DNA of 64,000 nt from Ehretia macrophylla. Lineage: Eukaryota; Streptophyta; Magnoliopsida; Boraginales; Ehretiaceae. A program made the translations under genes and the position numbers. The DNA lies in assembly GCA_037974665.1 (NCBI GenBank), contig CM075765.1, positions 57,483,747 through 57,547,746 on the forward strand, in the 5' to 3' direction. This document shows, one piece after another, positions 33,731 to 44,474 of the stretch (position 1 is its first letter; the number at the start of each line of letters is the position of its first letter). The notes beneath the pieces were generated by a model that was not told where the DNA came from, searched no databases, and worked only from the letters and a program-made list of their open reading frames with translations.

Positions 33731-36700
33731 ATTCATTTCTTGTACGATACAAAATAGGCGAAAGGTGAGGTCGAAGCTACTCGATCATTCAACAGGGACA
33801 GTAAGAATCTACGCTAGGATCCAACCTGCGCTACCAGCTGTCTTCTCTTATGAAATTTCTAGTTAGAATCTTTTTTACCATAAGGATAGAAGACTAAGAC
33901 CGGAAATTCTGCAACCACTTTCCCGCCGGATGGGAAAAAATTATGCCTTTATGAATAAAGTGAACTTACGGAATACCCAGGCCGAGAGACAATCGCTCAT
34001 TTCTTATGTATTCGGAGCGAGAACCGTCAGTGACGCCCTTCTAGACAAAGCATTGGGATAGTTTGACCAAAGGAGCGAACTCTTACCCATGAAGTCTCAA
34101 GCCCAGAAGGTCATAGCCAGCCACGCCAACCCTAGTTCAAGAGGTATGGTGGACAGCCGGGGTAGATAACAGTCCATGTTCTTAACTAAGTCACATTTCA
34201 CTTGACTTGCACGACCACGGACCCTATCCATATCCTTAACCGAACTAATGATTGGCTCAAAAAGCTTCTTATCTGCACGCTTAACCAAAACTCTAATTTA
34301 GGCTAAACTAAAGAAAGAACAATAAAGATGCACTAATACATCAGCACGTTCATCTTTTCAAAGGATCATCTTTCTGTGAAAAGAATGAATAATCCTAGGA
34401 TAACTTGACCGTGTTAGAGAGACAAGGACAGATAAAGAACCATTAGGTCGATTGACGCTGCCATAGGCAGTCATGGCGGCGGTCATGAGACAAGTATTAT
34501 ACTGCTTAAGATAAAGTGCAAGATGTAAATATCTGCTCTTTCGACCGAAATAGATTACCTGTTTGGTGAACAAGTAGGCGGCAATACACATTTCCTTATT
34601 CAGACCATCGGTGAGTATTAAGATCACATTTGATAGAAATGATCTTAGTACCTGAGAATCTTCTAAAACTCTTTCTCATTGGACAATTACAATCCTAAGT
34701 GATGAAGGAAACACACTACTCAGTCGGAACATTACTAGTTCACTCTCAACGTGTGTCATCCATTTTTCCAATCATTAGGGTTACTAACGCTGGATGGTGG
34801 CAACTGACATATAGTGAAACTTCAAAAATATTGTATTCAAGACAAGAGCCCCTTTATCTTCTCACCCTGAGGGGTGGCATTATACCTTTTTTATAGCGCA
34901 TCTGGGGATCACACGAATGCTCATAAGCAAAGAAAGTCGGGGTCATCCTCTATGATGGTTGGTACCAATCCCGTCTGTCACTACGCCACACATGGGCCAT
35001 GGAGTGAGTGTTCCTAGAATTGAGATTGATAATACAAGGGCTTCCGAACGAACTAACTAGATGATATGGATCGAGATCGGGGTGAAGACTTCACTCATAC
35101 AAGTAAACAGGGTTTGGTGATTCCGCAGAATCAATTGTAAAATCCTTTCTGACGCTATTAAAAAAGTAGAATAGGAAAGGGCCCTGAAGAAGATGATATA
35201 GAGAGCCATCCGATTCGGTCTTTTCTAAGTGGTCCATTGGGGTAAGCGTGGGAGCAGCAATCTAGCAGAAGAACTAGGAGAGAAAGGGAGGGAAGTGCCT
35301 ACTTCCGGACCTTCGGACTGTTAGAGGGGCATCGTCATTGTCGGTTCTGACTCAACCATCCTATGGGAAGGTTACGGGAGCTAGAACAACACTTAACACA
35401 ATCTCATTCACGAACTGTCGGGTGTCGATTAAGTGCTTGGCGGGCTCTACATGGCTCATAACATGGAGAACAGGAGTCAAGCTAGGGTTATGTACCTAAG
35501 ACACTCCTCAACGAATTTGGTGTGATGGACAGACAGGCTATGGGGGCGTAACCTCGCACCTTATTTATACGTGTGCGCCTGGATTCAAAAGCCATCATGT
35601 CAGGGCTCATAACTCAGCTTAGGCAGTATCCCTTCTATCTATATGATATGTTTCCTTGCCTGGTGCACTAAATTTTTCTATAAAATACAAGTTTCTATAT
35701 AAAATTGCTTCTTCTTCGAACTTCTATACGCAACTAGAATAGCATGAATCTAATCTAGTCTATAATCGAATCGAATTCAATTTTCTTAATAAGATATTAC
35801 TGGTTAGCCTTTCAACGAGCTTAGTCTATGACTTATATATATATATATATATCACAAAGCCCCCTACATTATACCATCCACCAGCAGATTCATCAATACA
35901 AATACCAAGATAGATGAGAGCAGGCTAGCCGTCCTTATCTTTCTTTTTTACGCTTTCTTCCCTTATAAGATTTAGAGGTTCTAGCAGCGGTGTGAAACTA
36001 TACGAGAATGAGGACTGAATGAAATACCAAAGCTTCCGTTCTGACCCCTTCCTCTCCTTTAGCCGTGAATTCGGGAAAATACAAATCAATCTATTCGATT
36101 TCCTATCAAGCAATGCAATGGTCACCTGCTAAACGTTCTAGTTCCTATATCTATTAGAGAAGAGTTAGCCCATCTTTGCTGACAGGTAATTCGGCAAGCG
36201 ATGAGGCCCATCTTAAAGGGGTGGGTCATTCTCCTTTAATGGTGTCCCTGTTGCACTCTAAGGATGTCATATGATTAACTAGCGCAGGAGAGAGAGTTAG
36301 CCTTGGCTTTGTCATTTCCTTGCTCAATCTCATATCAATCAGTCTACTTGCCCGAAGCTACTGTCTTAGCCAAAGTGAACCGAGGAAAAGCTATCATAGC
36401 GGACTAGTTCTCTTATCCGTTAGGGGAGTCTAGGGTATTTAGAATATGTATTCAAAAGAGGTTGAGTAGGCAGAATGAGAGGTCGATGGCCTTCTTTCTA
36501 TTCGAATTTGAACCCGAAGTAGGATTCGAACCTACCTTTATTCAGATAAACTAATTGTTCTACCAACTAGCCTTCTAAGTAGGCTTAAGAGATTGATTTG
36601 CTAGATATATATACAACCTTCTTGTATCATGGGTTTGAATCCCATAAGAGCTACATAACCATGTAGCGTTGGGCTTAACCGAGACCACACACTTGTTTTT

Positions 36701-37832
36701 ACTGCCATTGGTTTTGTTTGTCGTGGCGAAGTGGTCCATAATTCACTTAGTACTCGGTATAACTCATGCGTGAAAGAAATCCCTTTACATGCCTTTTGAG
36801 ACACTGAATGAAACTTTCATAAAATGCCTTTCTTTCTGGCTTACTATTCTTTTCTTCGGTAGAGGGGTTGTCGGGTGATTCGAAAGAGGTTTTTCCTAGC
36901 GTTTGAGGAAACGTGGAATCGTTGGTAGGTTTTGAGTTCAGAAGCTAAACGGGTAACTCAAGGACTCTGATCAAAGGAGTCTTATTATCAAGAATGGGCC
37001 ACTCCAGATCGAAGTACTATGGCATCGTCATCACCTGACACGTGCAAGCCCGCCTTTGGTCTTTTGGTAGTGCCCAACTCTACTTAAGGCAACAAAGGAG
37101 CCCTTACCCAGACTAGATGGACCCAGATAATCAATGTATTCATAGTACACCTCCCATTGATTTGACAATGCTCGATGCCCTACCCTTCAATATTGGGGGC
37201 CTTCTTATACGATGAGATGCGGTCATCACGTCAATATCACAGGCTTTTAGTAAAACAATGCACCTGGCTCATACAGATAATGAAAAGAAAGACTTAACCA
37301 GATAATATCACTTATGGCATGAAAATAAGTCGATAGGCAAGAACTCACTTCCCTCGGATAGTGGCAGACAAAAAGGAGTAGTTCGCTCAGATAGGCCATA
37401 CTAAATTTTTTTTTATTAAACTAGAATACATTCGCCTATTAAGGATAAGTCGAATCGTGTCACAATCCTAAGGTCAGCCTACATATATCACTTTTAGGTC
37501 TCCTTCTTTCCAACGGAGGGAGCAATGAAATTCTGAGGCTCTACCCCCTTAAAGAAAGTACTGCTACACGGAATAAGCCAATCTATCTACATGATTATCA
37601 CATCTTGATCTTTCCACATTCATATCATTGGGTAAAGCTTTTTTCTTCACTATTGCCAATTGGTTTAACGCCTCTCTTTCTAGGTGTGTTAGGATGTGGC
37701 CCCCTTCAATTGTTAGATATTTCCCTTTATGACTCATCTTCTTTTATAGGGTCTATCCGGAGATACTAAGCCTAGAATAACTTTTGATCTATGGAAATTT
37801 ATTTGTAGTATTTGTAGTAACAAGGCCAGTTA
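33731..37832. other. Mitochondrial-type spacer, no gene identified
   Basis: About 4.1 kb without a recognisable gene. It contains an AT dinucleotide run (35833-35852), one copy of a 110-bp dispersed repeat (35621-35732) and a tRNA-like T-arm near 36520 that does not complete a cloverleaf. Confidence 0.45.
35621..35732 (+). repeat. Dispersed repeat, copy 1 (inverted relative to 61778-61886)
   Basis: The sequence from GGCAGTATCCCTTCTATC to ACTTCTATACGCA matches the reverse complement of 61778-61886 with a few substitutions and small indels. Confidence 0.85.
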
Positions 37833-37834
37833 AA

Positions 37835-38086
37835 GTTGTCATATATAGGAAAGACTGCCTACTTCAAGTTTAAGGCAGGCTAGCTCAGTACACGATTCCC
37901 TTCATTTAAATAGAGCTACTTCTCGCTCTTCTATATATTTTAAGTAACTCGAAGATAGAAGTTGTCATATATAGGAAAGACTGCCTACTTCAAGTTTAAG
38001 GCAGGCTAGCTCAGTACACGATTCCCTTCATTTAAATAGAGCTACTTCTCGCTCTTCTATATATTTTAAGTAACTCGAAGATAGAG
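37835..38086 (+). repeat. 126-bp perfect tandem duplication
   Basis: 37835-37960 is repeated at 37961-38086 with only the last base differing (A versus G). The unit starts GTTGTCATATATAGG and ends TCGAAGATAGA. The near identity shows a recent local duplication or an assembly artefact. Confidence 0.92.
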
Positions 38087-38480
38087 CTAGTATTGGACAA
38101 CGACCTTTACTTTATTTGACAAAACTAACCGCACATAGATTTCTTGCAAGAAATGGGCCGATACAAGATATTCCTACGCGGGAGATAGCCCAAAAGAGTA
38201 GATTTGCATGTGGAAGAAATCCATATAATAGTATGGCATAATCTATGATTCAGATACTCAAAAAATGACCAGACTATAGAGCATTTATCTCACCTTGAAA
38301 TAAAGGAAGGTGGGCAGATACAAAAATCCTAACAAAACTAAACGTACGCCTACTATTTTATTTAGAACTAGCAAGGCGCTTTGCTCGATCAGAGATAGAA
38401 GGCTACTTCCCTGCCTTGAGAGGAGGTATCAGAGATAAAGACTCGAAAAAAGCCTCTCTTCATCCCACTTCTGAAATCTA
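38087..38480. other. Spacer
   Basis: About 0.4 kb between the tandem duplication and the solo LTR; nothing recognised. Confidence 0.5.
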
Positions 38481-39186
38481 GTGTATGTGAAATCCCAGAT
38501 TTGCGTGAATTTGCGTGATTTGACCTGTTTACGTGTTATATGAGTTAGAATGTGCTAATTTTGTGATTTATATTCCTATTACGTGCTAAGTGTGCATTCA
38601 TGAAATTTTCATCAAAATCGGCATAAAAAATTTTATCGACGGTTTTGGTGAATAGTATTTTAAACACATATCCGCTAAAATTTGTATACGGGTGTTTTAA
38701 ACATTTTAAAACATAGTCCTCGAATATTAATAGACCCGTGTCTGATGAAAACTGATTTCAAATTGGATTAGGAATTTTAAAAGTTTTTACACTTTCTTTT
38801 GCAAAATCCACATTTTTAATTGAGTCAAGTGAAAGTATTTGCATGTGAAAATTTTTGTCACCTAAAATAAACTACTTTAAAGTAGTCTAGGAGTTAATTG
38901 CTTGTTGGTGAGCAAAATAGTTAAGAAATAGAATCAAATTGAGTTTTATTACTTTTGTTGACCTTGAGCTTATATCATCAACACACATTAAAACAAGCCA
39001 AAAACACCACAAAACATACACAAAATTGTGAGTTCAAGGAGGACGCAGAATAAGAGCATTTTCAAGGTTTTTCAAAGCATTTTTCACATTGAAACTTCAT
39101 TTCAAGGCCAAATCACTTCATTCAAAGCTTGATTTTGCTTGTTGGGCATCCATTATACCTATTTCTCACCTTAGTTTACATCAAAG

Positions 39187-40354
39187 GTGAGAGAAAAATT
39201 CTAGATCTTAAAATGCTAATTTTTGTCAAATTCATATAACTGTTTATTTATGCGATGAAATGTTAAATTGTTGTTAGATTGTTGCTCAGTAGATGCCAGG
39301 GATTATTTATGTGCGTTTATTTAAGTTTTGAACGGTAGTAGCATGTGTTTCTATTTTTTGGGTATTAAAGTTGAGTTTTTGGGTTGTTGTTGAATAATTG
39401 TTTATGTTGTGGTTGAAATTGGTTGGTTATAGCTTCTAAAAGTTTGTTAATTGCGGGGTAGTAATGATGTAATGCCAAATTTTTATTGTTATGTCATGGC
39501 AAACGTCCAGAAAATTCAGCAAAGAGCATTGCCAAAACTAGGGTTGTCGGGCTTGTTTTAGATGGGTTATGGTTGGTTTCCGAGGGGACTAATGTAGTTG
39601 TATGTGTAGGTGAGTGGTAGAAAGTGGTTTGGAGTTCGTTGGATTAGTAGATTGTAAGTTATGATTGTTAGAAGTTTGTGTGATTTTTCTTTAAAATGTT
39701 GATATATTGTCTTTAGATGTTTGGATGATGTTTGAGTAATTAATTCTTAGGTTGTTGTTGATTAGATTCGGGATTGAATGTGTGGTTTAATGCATGTGAG
39801 TTGGATGGCCTACTTTGTCATCTAACTTAGTTGTTAGTTGTTTATCTGATTATTTGATGTTATGTTATTTAAATGATGTTAACTGATTGATTACTGATAA
39901 GTCGGGAGATAGGCAACCTACTTTGTTGTCCTCATGTGATATGAATGTTTATTATTATTGTCATGAATCTTGATAAGTGTGTACCACCTCTCGGGCTGCA
40001 TCAGGCTGTCAGGTTGAAAATGGCATGACTATCAGAGACTACCCCCAGCTCGCATGGGCGAAGATGTCATGGAAGGAGGGCTAGAGAGGTACCTCGGGTG
40101 CGTGAGTAATGGGGAGTTACAAGAAGATGGTTGAGATTGTGATGGCGTATGGAGCTACACCAACTAGAGTATCCTTTTACAATTGGGTGGTCATTTATGT
40201 GTTTGAATTGAAATGTTGATATTATTGATGTTTAATGTGTTTGCTGCTCAAATGATGATTTCAAAGAGGTATAACAAATGTTTTTAAAAGATCTATCGAA
40301 TCCTCACTGGGCTTGTTTTATATAAGCTCACTCTCAATCGTTGCATGCATACAG
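39187..40354 (+). other. Putative leader intron in the solo LTR
   Basis: Donor-like AAAG/GTGAGAG and acceptor-like CATACAG/GTGAAAC bound 1168 bp. The frame after the acceptor is acidic (ETEQDYG, then a TAG, then VPQEAENVLYVEESYVPESL) and ends in TGA. It matches in position the acidic frame of element A. Confidence 0.5.
39911..39932 (+). ncRNA. Conserved LTR leader stem-loop (group 1 solo LTR)
   Basis: Left arm AGGCAAC, loop CTACTTT, right arm GTTGTCCT: seven pairs with one bulged T, the same architecture as in elements A and B. Confidence 0.55.
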
Positions 40355-40862
40355 GTGAAACTGAACAGGATTATGGGTAGGTGCCTCAGGAAGCTGAGAA
40401 TGTGCTTTATGTGGAGGAGTCTTATGTGCCGGAGTCATTGCTATGAGTTTGTCCTAGTTGTTGTAATATGTTATATTATATAACTTACTCAATTATAAGG
40501 TTTATGTATATTTCTATTTTAGTAGTCTTTCTTTTGAACATGATTAGATTGCTAGACTAGTTTATAATCTATTTTGCAAATGTATGATATAGACTATGTA
40601 TGATATAGACTATGTATGATGTTGGAACGGAGGCATATAACTTTTGGATGAATTGTTGAAAGAATGTTTGATATATGGAGATGGTTGTGTTGTATGTCGT
40701 TAATTTGATTGTGGAGTTGTTGTTGATCTTTGGAGTTGATTGTATAATGTTATAAATGGTTGGTTTAGAGCCCTGGTATCTGTGTTACTCTCGTTATACT
40801 GCTAAAATTCTGTTGCATCATGACTGATCGTAGGTAGGGTCGAGTTGGGGCGTGACAGTGTA

Positions 40863-41349
40863 AATCTCCGCCTCTCCAAGAGTGGAAATGCATTCGATCT
40901 GTCCATCCTCATACATTATTCTAGTAAGGCAGTGCTTTTAGTATGATGTTACGGTACATTCTTCCTAGACAGGTTTTCATACCTTAGATGCCCTTCTGTT
41001 CTTACTAGCACTTGATTTGACGTGACATGCCTCACACTGATGAATCTTTAGCTATAGAGAAGGCCCTATGAAGTAAAAAGATAGACTGAGATCTGATCAG
41101 AGGATACTTCTTGTTCATGCCACAAAATGGATAGGAAAAATACTTGCTTGCTCATCGACGATGGGGATCGAACCCTTTCCCAAACTATGGATACCACGGG
41201 ACAACCAGCTTACGGTCAAGAGGAAGCGGCATTCTCGGGCTACCCCTGCCTTTTGGATAAGCATACCAGTAGTAGTATCACAGTCTCCAGCATCAGTTCC
41301 TATTATCAAACTACCCTCGATCTCATCCCCTATTTTAAAATAAAGACCC
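40863..41349. other. Spacer between two retrotransposon insertions
   Basis: 0.49 kb of non-retrotransposon DNA. A T-arm-like segment (GGGGATCGAACCC near 41162) is seen, but no cloverleaf could be completed. No gene identified. Confidence 0.45.
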
Positions 41350-41421
41350 TGTCACGCCCCAACCTGACCTATAGAGGTTAGACTAGGGAGTGATCTAAAC
41401 ATTCAAGTCCTTTCGCATACT

Positions 41422-41426
41422 TAATC
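41422..41426. repeat. Target-site duplication TAATC, left copy
   Basis: TAATC here and at 44470-44474 brackets the nested insertion. The uninterrupted LTR copy at about 52837 reads CTTAATCGTTCATG, confirming the empty site. Confidence 0.85.
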
Positions 41427-41693
41427 TTTAATACCCGAGCCCGGAATGTGAATTTTCTTTGTTTTTTATTTTGAAAATTATATTTCCTTAAAATCTTTGT
41501 GAATTAATTGTTACATTCTCGCCGACGCAACGTGCATTGCATTTAAGGAGCGATAGCTAGATAACGATTTTCAGTCCTCAGCAAATAGTGAAACTAGTAT
41601 TTAGATGACTTAAATTTTATATTTTAAATATTGCTAGCTTTAATTGAACTTACCATAGCTGAAACGGCTTTAAAACGCGCGAAATAGGGGCCT

Positions 41694-41760
41694 TTGACCA
41701 AGTTTTAAGTGGTTTGACCTTGGACCTTTGACCTTTGACCATTTGACACCTTATAAGCTA
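41694..41760 (+). promoter_or_regulatory. W-box cluster upstream of a TATA box (nested solo LTR)
   Basis: Four TTGACC motifs and one TTGACA occur within about 55 bp, immediately before TTATAAG at 41751-41757. TTGAC[C/T] is the W-box bound by WRKY factors. Group 1 LTRs also have TTGACC directly before their TATA-like box. A stress-inducible promoter is inferred. Confidence 0.55.
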
Positions 41761-41936
41761 AAATATTAAGCAAAATAAAAAAAAAACAGCAGAAAATAAA
41801 GAGAGCAGGCCGAGAGCTTTAGAGAGGAAAAAAAAAAAACCTTTCAACTTCTATACGATCAATCTTCGCGTGTGCTCGTGCGGGGTGATTTCCGAGGCAA
41901 CCAACGTTGTTTTCCTAGCGACTAGGAGTACCTAAG

Positions 41937-43208
41937 GTGAGGGAAGCATGTTATTTGCGCATTTATACGTTGTGTTAGTTAACTTTGTCAATTTTTAGAT
42001 TTATCCGTAGATCGTTATTTAAAGCGATTTGATGCTTCTAGAATGTTCCTTAGCATTTGTAGAACATGTATTTATGGCTTTGTAACATTTTCTGCGGTTA
42101 AATGTTGTGATTGCAACTTGAATTGTGAAATGAATAGTGTTTTGTGAATAGTAAAACCTTGAAACGTTAAAATTGCGCTGTTATGCTTTCCGTTGATGTA
42201 GAAACGTGCTAGGTATGCTAGAATGCTAAAATGTGTGGTTTGTTTGGGTTGCGTAGTGGAAAAAACGAGAATTAAGCCTTTGGGAAAGTCGGGGTCGTTT
42301 AGGTCGACTTTGGCGTTTTCTCGTTTTGCGTGTTGGCATTGCTTCGGGAAGCCATGGAAGCACTTTTGGTGCGATTATGGCGTTGGTTGGGTGTTTGGTT
42401 GTTGTAGTTGTAGTTCAAACGAGAAAGGGGAAAATCGGGGCTTTGCGCGAGTTCTAGGGTAAAGTAAGGTTTCGGGGTCTTTAGACGTGCCTTATGGTGA
42501 CCTAGGAGGGTTGGCGAAGTCGGTTTCCAGAACTCGTGGCTCGTTTGGAAATGGTAGCATTTTGATAGTTGGGGCCGATTTGTGTTTTTGTGTGTTTACT
42601 TGTCTTTATGCTTATAGAATGCTTAGAATTACTTGAATTACTTGTTTGAGTTGTTTTGGATTGAATTGCTTAGCAAATTGCTGCTATTGCGTGCGAGAGT
42701 AACCTACTTTGTTATTCTCCCACGTGTGGCTTTATCGCTCGTTTATCGCTTGTTTATTGTCTTGTATCGAGTCTTGCATTGCATAGTGTCTCGCGCGTGA
42801 GTGATGGGCCTCTCTGGGTAGCCTTGGGTTGCCGGTGTTGGTTGCTCTAGCTCCGCTGCTATTCCCTTTCTCGCTTGGGTTGCCTCCCAGGGAGATTTGG
42901 GTCGTAGGATTGATGGATACTTCCGGAGTATTCCAAACTGGTGTTATAAGGTTGTTTGGGCCGGCGCGTCGTCATCGAATTTGTGTTTGAAAGTTGCTCG
43001 TGAAAAGAGTATCGTATCCTTTGATTGAGTGTTTGCAGCTTTAAATACTTGCCTTGCTTTATTGTTGGCTTTGGATGTATCTTTATATGTTTTGTATGTA
43101 TTGCTTGGCTAATTGCATTGCATACTCCTCTCATCTCCGTCCTTGAGACCAATTTCCCTCGCTGAGCAATAGTTTTTGCTCATTCCTCTCTATACTATGT
43201 TTTTACAG
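41937..43208 (+). other. Putative leader intron in the nested solo LTR
   Basis: Bounded by CTAAG/GTGAGGG and TTTTTACAG/GAGTAG, 1272 bp. After the acceptor, an acidic frame reads VVEADPLEVIEEEEQVEVFP and ends in TGA, comparable to the frames in the other groups. Confidence 0.5.
42695..42719 (+). ncRNA. Conserved LTR leader stem-loop (third group)
   Basis: Left arm GAGAGTAAC, loop CTACTTT, right arm GTTATTCTC: nine pairs including one G-U, without a bulge. Relative to the other groups, two stem pairs differ on both sides (C-G to T-A next to the inner pairs, and a G-C to A-T in the outer stem). Confidence 0.55.
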
Positions 43209-43718
43209 GAGTAGTTGAGGCAGACCCTCTCGAGGTAATTGAGGAGGAGGAGCAGGTGGAGGTGTTTCCGTGATAGCACTTACCTGCTTTGCTGGTGGTT
43301 GGTTACCAGTTTTGTGCAAACCTTGTTGTTATGTATATTGCGTGAAGGACGCTTAATTTTGAGGCTTGTAGCCTTGTATATATATTTTCTAGTTGAGACC
43401 TTTAATGGTCTTATGTTGTAATGGTTTAAAGTTTGTAAAATTGTAAACTTATACTCGGATGACTAGTGAAGAAATGCATACTAATAGCTAATGGTTTAGT
43501 GGCATGAATACCTGTGTAGTATGCATGGCATTTTTGGCTTGGGAAGTTGGATAATAGGAAATGTATGTTTTACAGAAAGTTGGCTTGTTTTGATTATTTT
43601 ATGGCTTTCGCAAGTGTTATATTGTTTTTAGGGTTTTCGGATTGTCCGCGGTACAGAGGAGACTCCGTCCGTGTGTCGGGTCCGGGCTTGGCCTTTTGCG
43701 GGGTTGGGTCGGGGCGTG

Positions 43719-44469
43719 TGTGGCGCTCCCACATCGAAAAATTAGGAAGTGATGCAGCTGTATATAAGGGGGCGACTCCTTGTATAAGCCAAGACGCGTT
43801 CTGGCTTGTGCCCGTTATAAACCGTGGCGTGGAAACAAAACCGTGAGGGTATTGGTGCCTTGTGGCCTTGCCCAGAGCGGACAATATCATGTAGTGTGTG
43901 GGGTCCACCCTTCCATTGCAAGACGCGTTTTCACGTGGAGACACGTGAGGAACAAAACCGTGAGAGTATTGGTTCCCTTCGGGGCTTGCTCAAAGCGGAC
44001 AATATCTTGGTAGTGACGTGTCCGTGCCCGTGATAAACCGTGGCGGTGCGTTACAAATGGTATCAGAGCCTACCGGGGTGACCCGGCGTTGTGACGTTAG
44101 CCCGCGAGGGCGCGTGCCTTTTAAGGGGGGTGGAGTGTGGCGCTCCCACATCAAAAAATTAGGAAGTGAGAAAACTGGATATAAGGGGGCGACTCCTTGT
44201 ATCAGCCAAGACGCGTTCCACGTGCCCGTTATAAACCGTGGCGTGGAAACAAAACCGTGAGGGTATTGGTGCCTTGTGGCCTTGCCCAGAGCGGACAATA
44301 TCGTGTAGTGTGTGGGGTCCACCCTTCCATTGCAAGACGCGTTTTCACGTGGAGACACGTGAGGAACAAATCCGTGAGAGTATTGGTTTCCTTCGGGGCT
44401 TGCTCAAAGCGGACAATATCTTGGTAGTGACGTGTCCGTGCCCGTGATAAACCGTGGCGGTGCGTTACA
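43719..44469 (+). mobile_element. TRIM element (miniature LTR retrotransposon)
   Basis: Two LTRs, 43719-44055 (337 bp) and 44136-44469 (334 bp), both starting TGTGGCGCTCCCACATC and ending GTGCGTTACA. They enclose an 80-bp interior with a primer-binding site (TGGTATCAGAGCC from 44058) and a purine tract (TTAAGGGGGG, 44121-44130). No coding capacity, as typical for TRIMs. Each LTR carries an internal imperfect repeat of about 50 bp (starting ACCGTGAG[GA]GTATTGG) and CACGTG motifs. The right end abuts TAATC, the TSD of the larger insertion; the left flank is GCGTG. Confidence 0.88.
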
Positions 44470-44474
44470 TAATC
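44470..44474. repeat. Target-site duplication TAATC, right copy
   Basis: Directly follows the TRIM right LTR and continues into the element B LTR sequence GTTCAAGAAGG. Confidence 0.85.

Larger units (their letters stand above)
38486..40857 (+). mobile_element. Solo LTR, Tekay-like group 1, with TSD GTGTA
   Basis: TGTGAAATCCC...GGGGCGTGACA termini, 2372 bp, flanked by GTGTA at 38481-38485 and 40858-40862. No internal region is attached, so this is the product of recombination between the two LTRs of a former full element. It is related to the LTR at 208-2624. It has a TTGACC motif before a TATA-like stretch near 38970, a donor-like CAAAG/GTGAGAG at 39186/39187, an acceptor-like TACAG at 40354 (interval 1168 bp), and the conserved stem-loop at 39911-39932. 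Confidence 0.93.
41427..43718 (+). mobile_element. Nested solo LTR, third Tekay-like group
   Basis: Starts TTTAATACCCGAG directly after TAATC (the expected TG start appears changed to TT) and ends GGGTCGGGGCGTG, three bases short of the usual GTGACA end because a TRIM element follows. It shares leader blocks with elements A and B (CTCGCTTGGG, GGGTCGTAGGATT) and the stem-loop. The donor-like CTAAG/GTGAGGG is at 41936/41937 and the acceptor-like TTTTTACAG ends at 43208 (1272 bp). No interior is attached. Confidence 0.8.

Noticed and set aside
36510..36590. tRNA-like element on the minus strand (T arm GGTAGGTTCGAATCCTAC)
   Set aside because: The T arm and part of a D arm are present, but the anticodon stem and acceptor do not pair well and no anticodon could be fixed.
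41150..41215. T-arm-like GGGGATCGAACCC
   Set aside because: No cloverleaf could be completed on either strand.
43719..44055. Possible Cassandra element (LTR with 5S rRNA)
   Set aside because: No 5S rRNA promoter or 5S-like segment could be found in the LTR.
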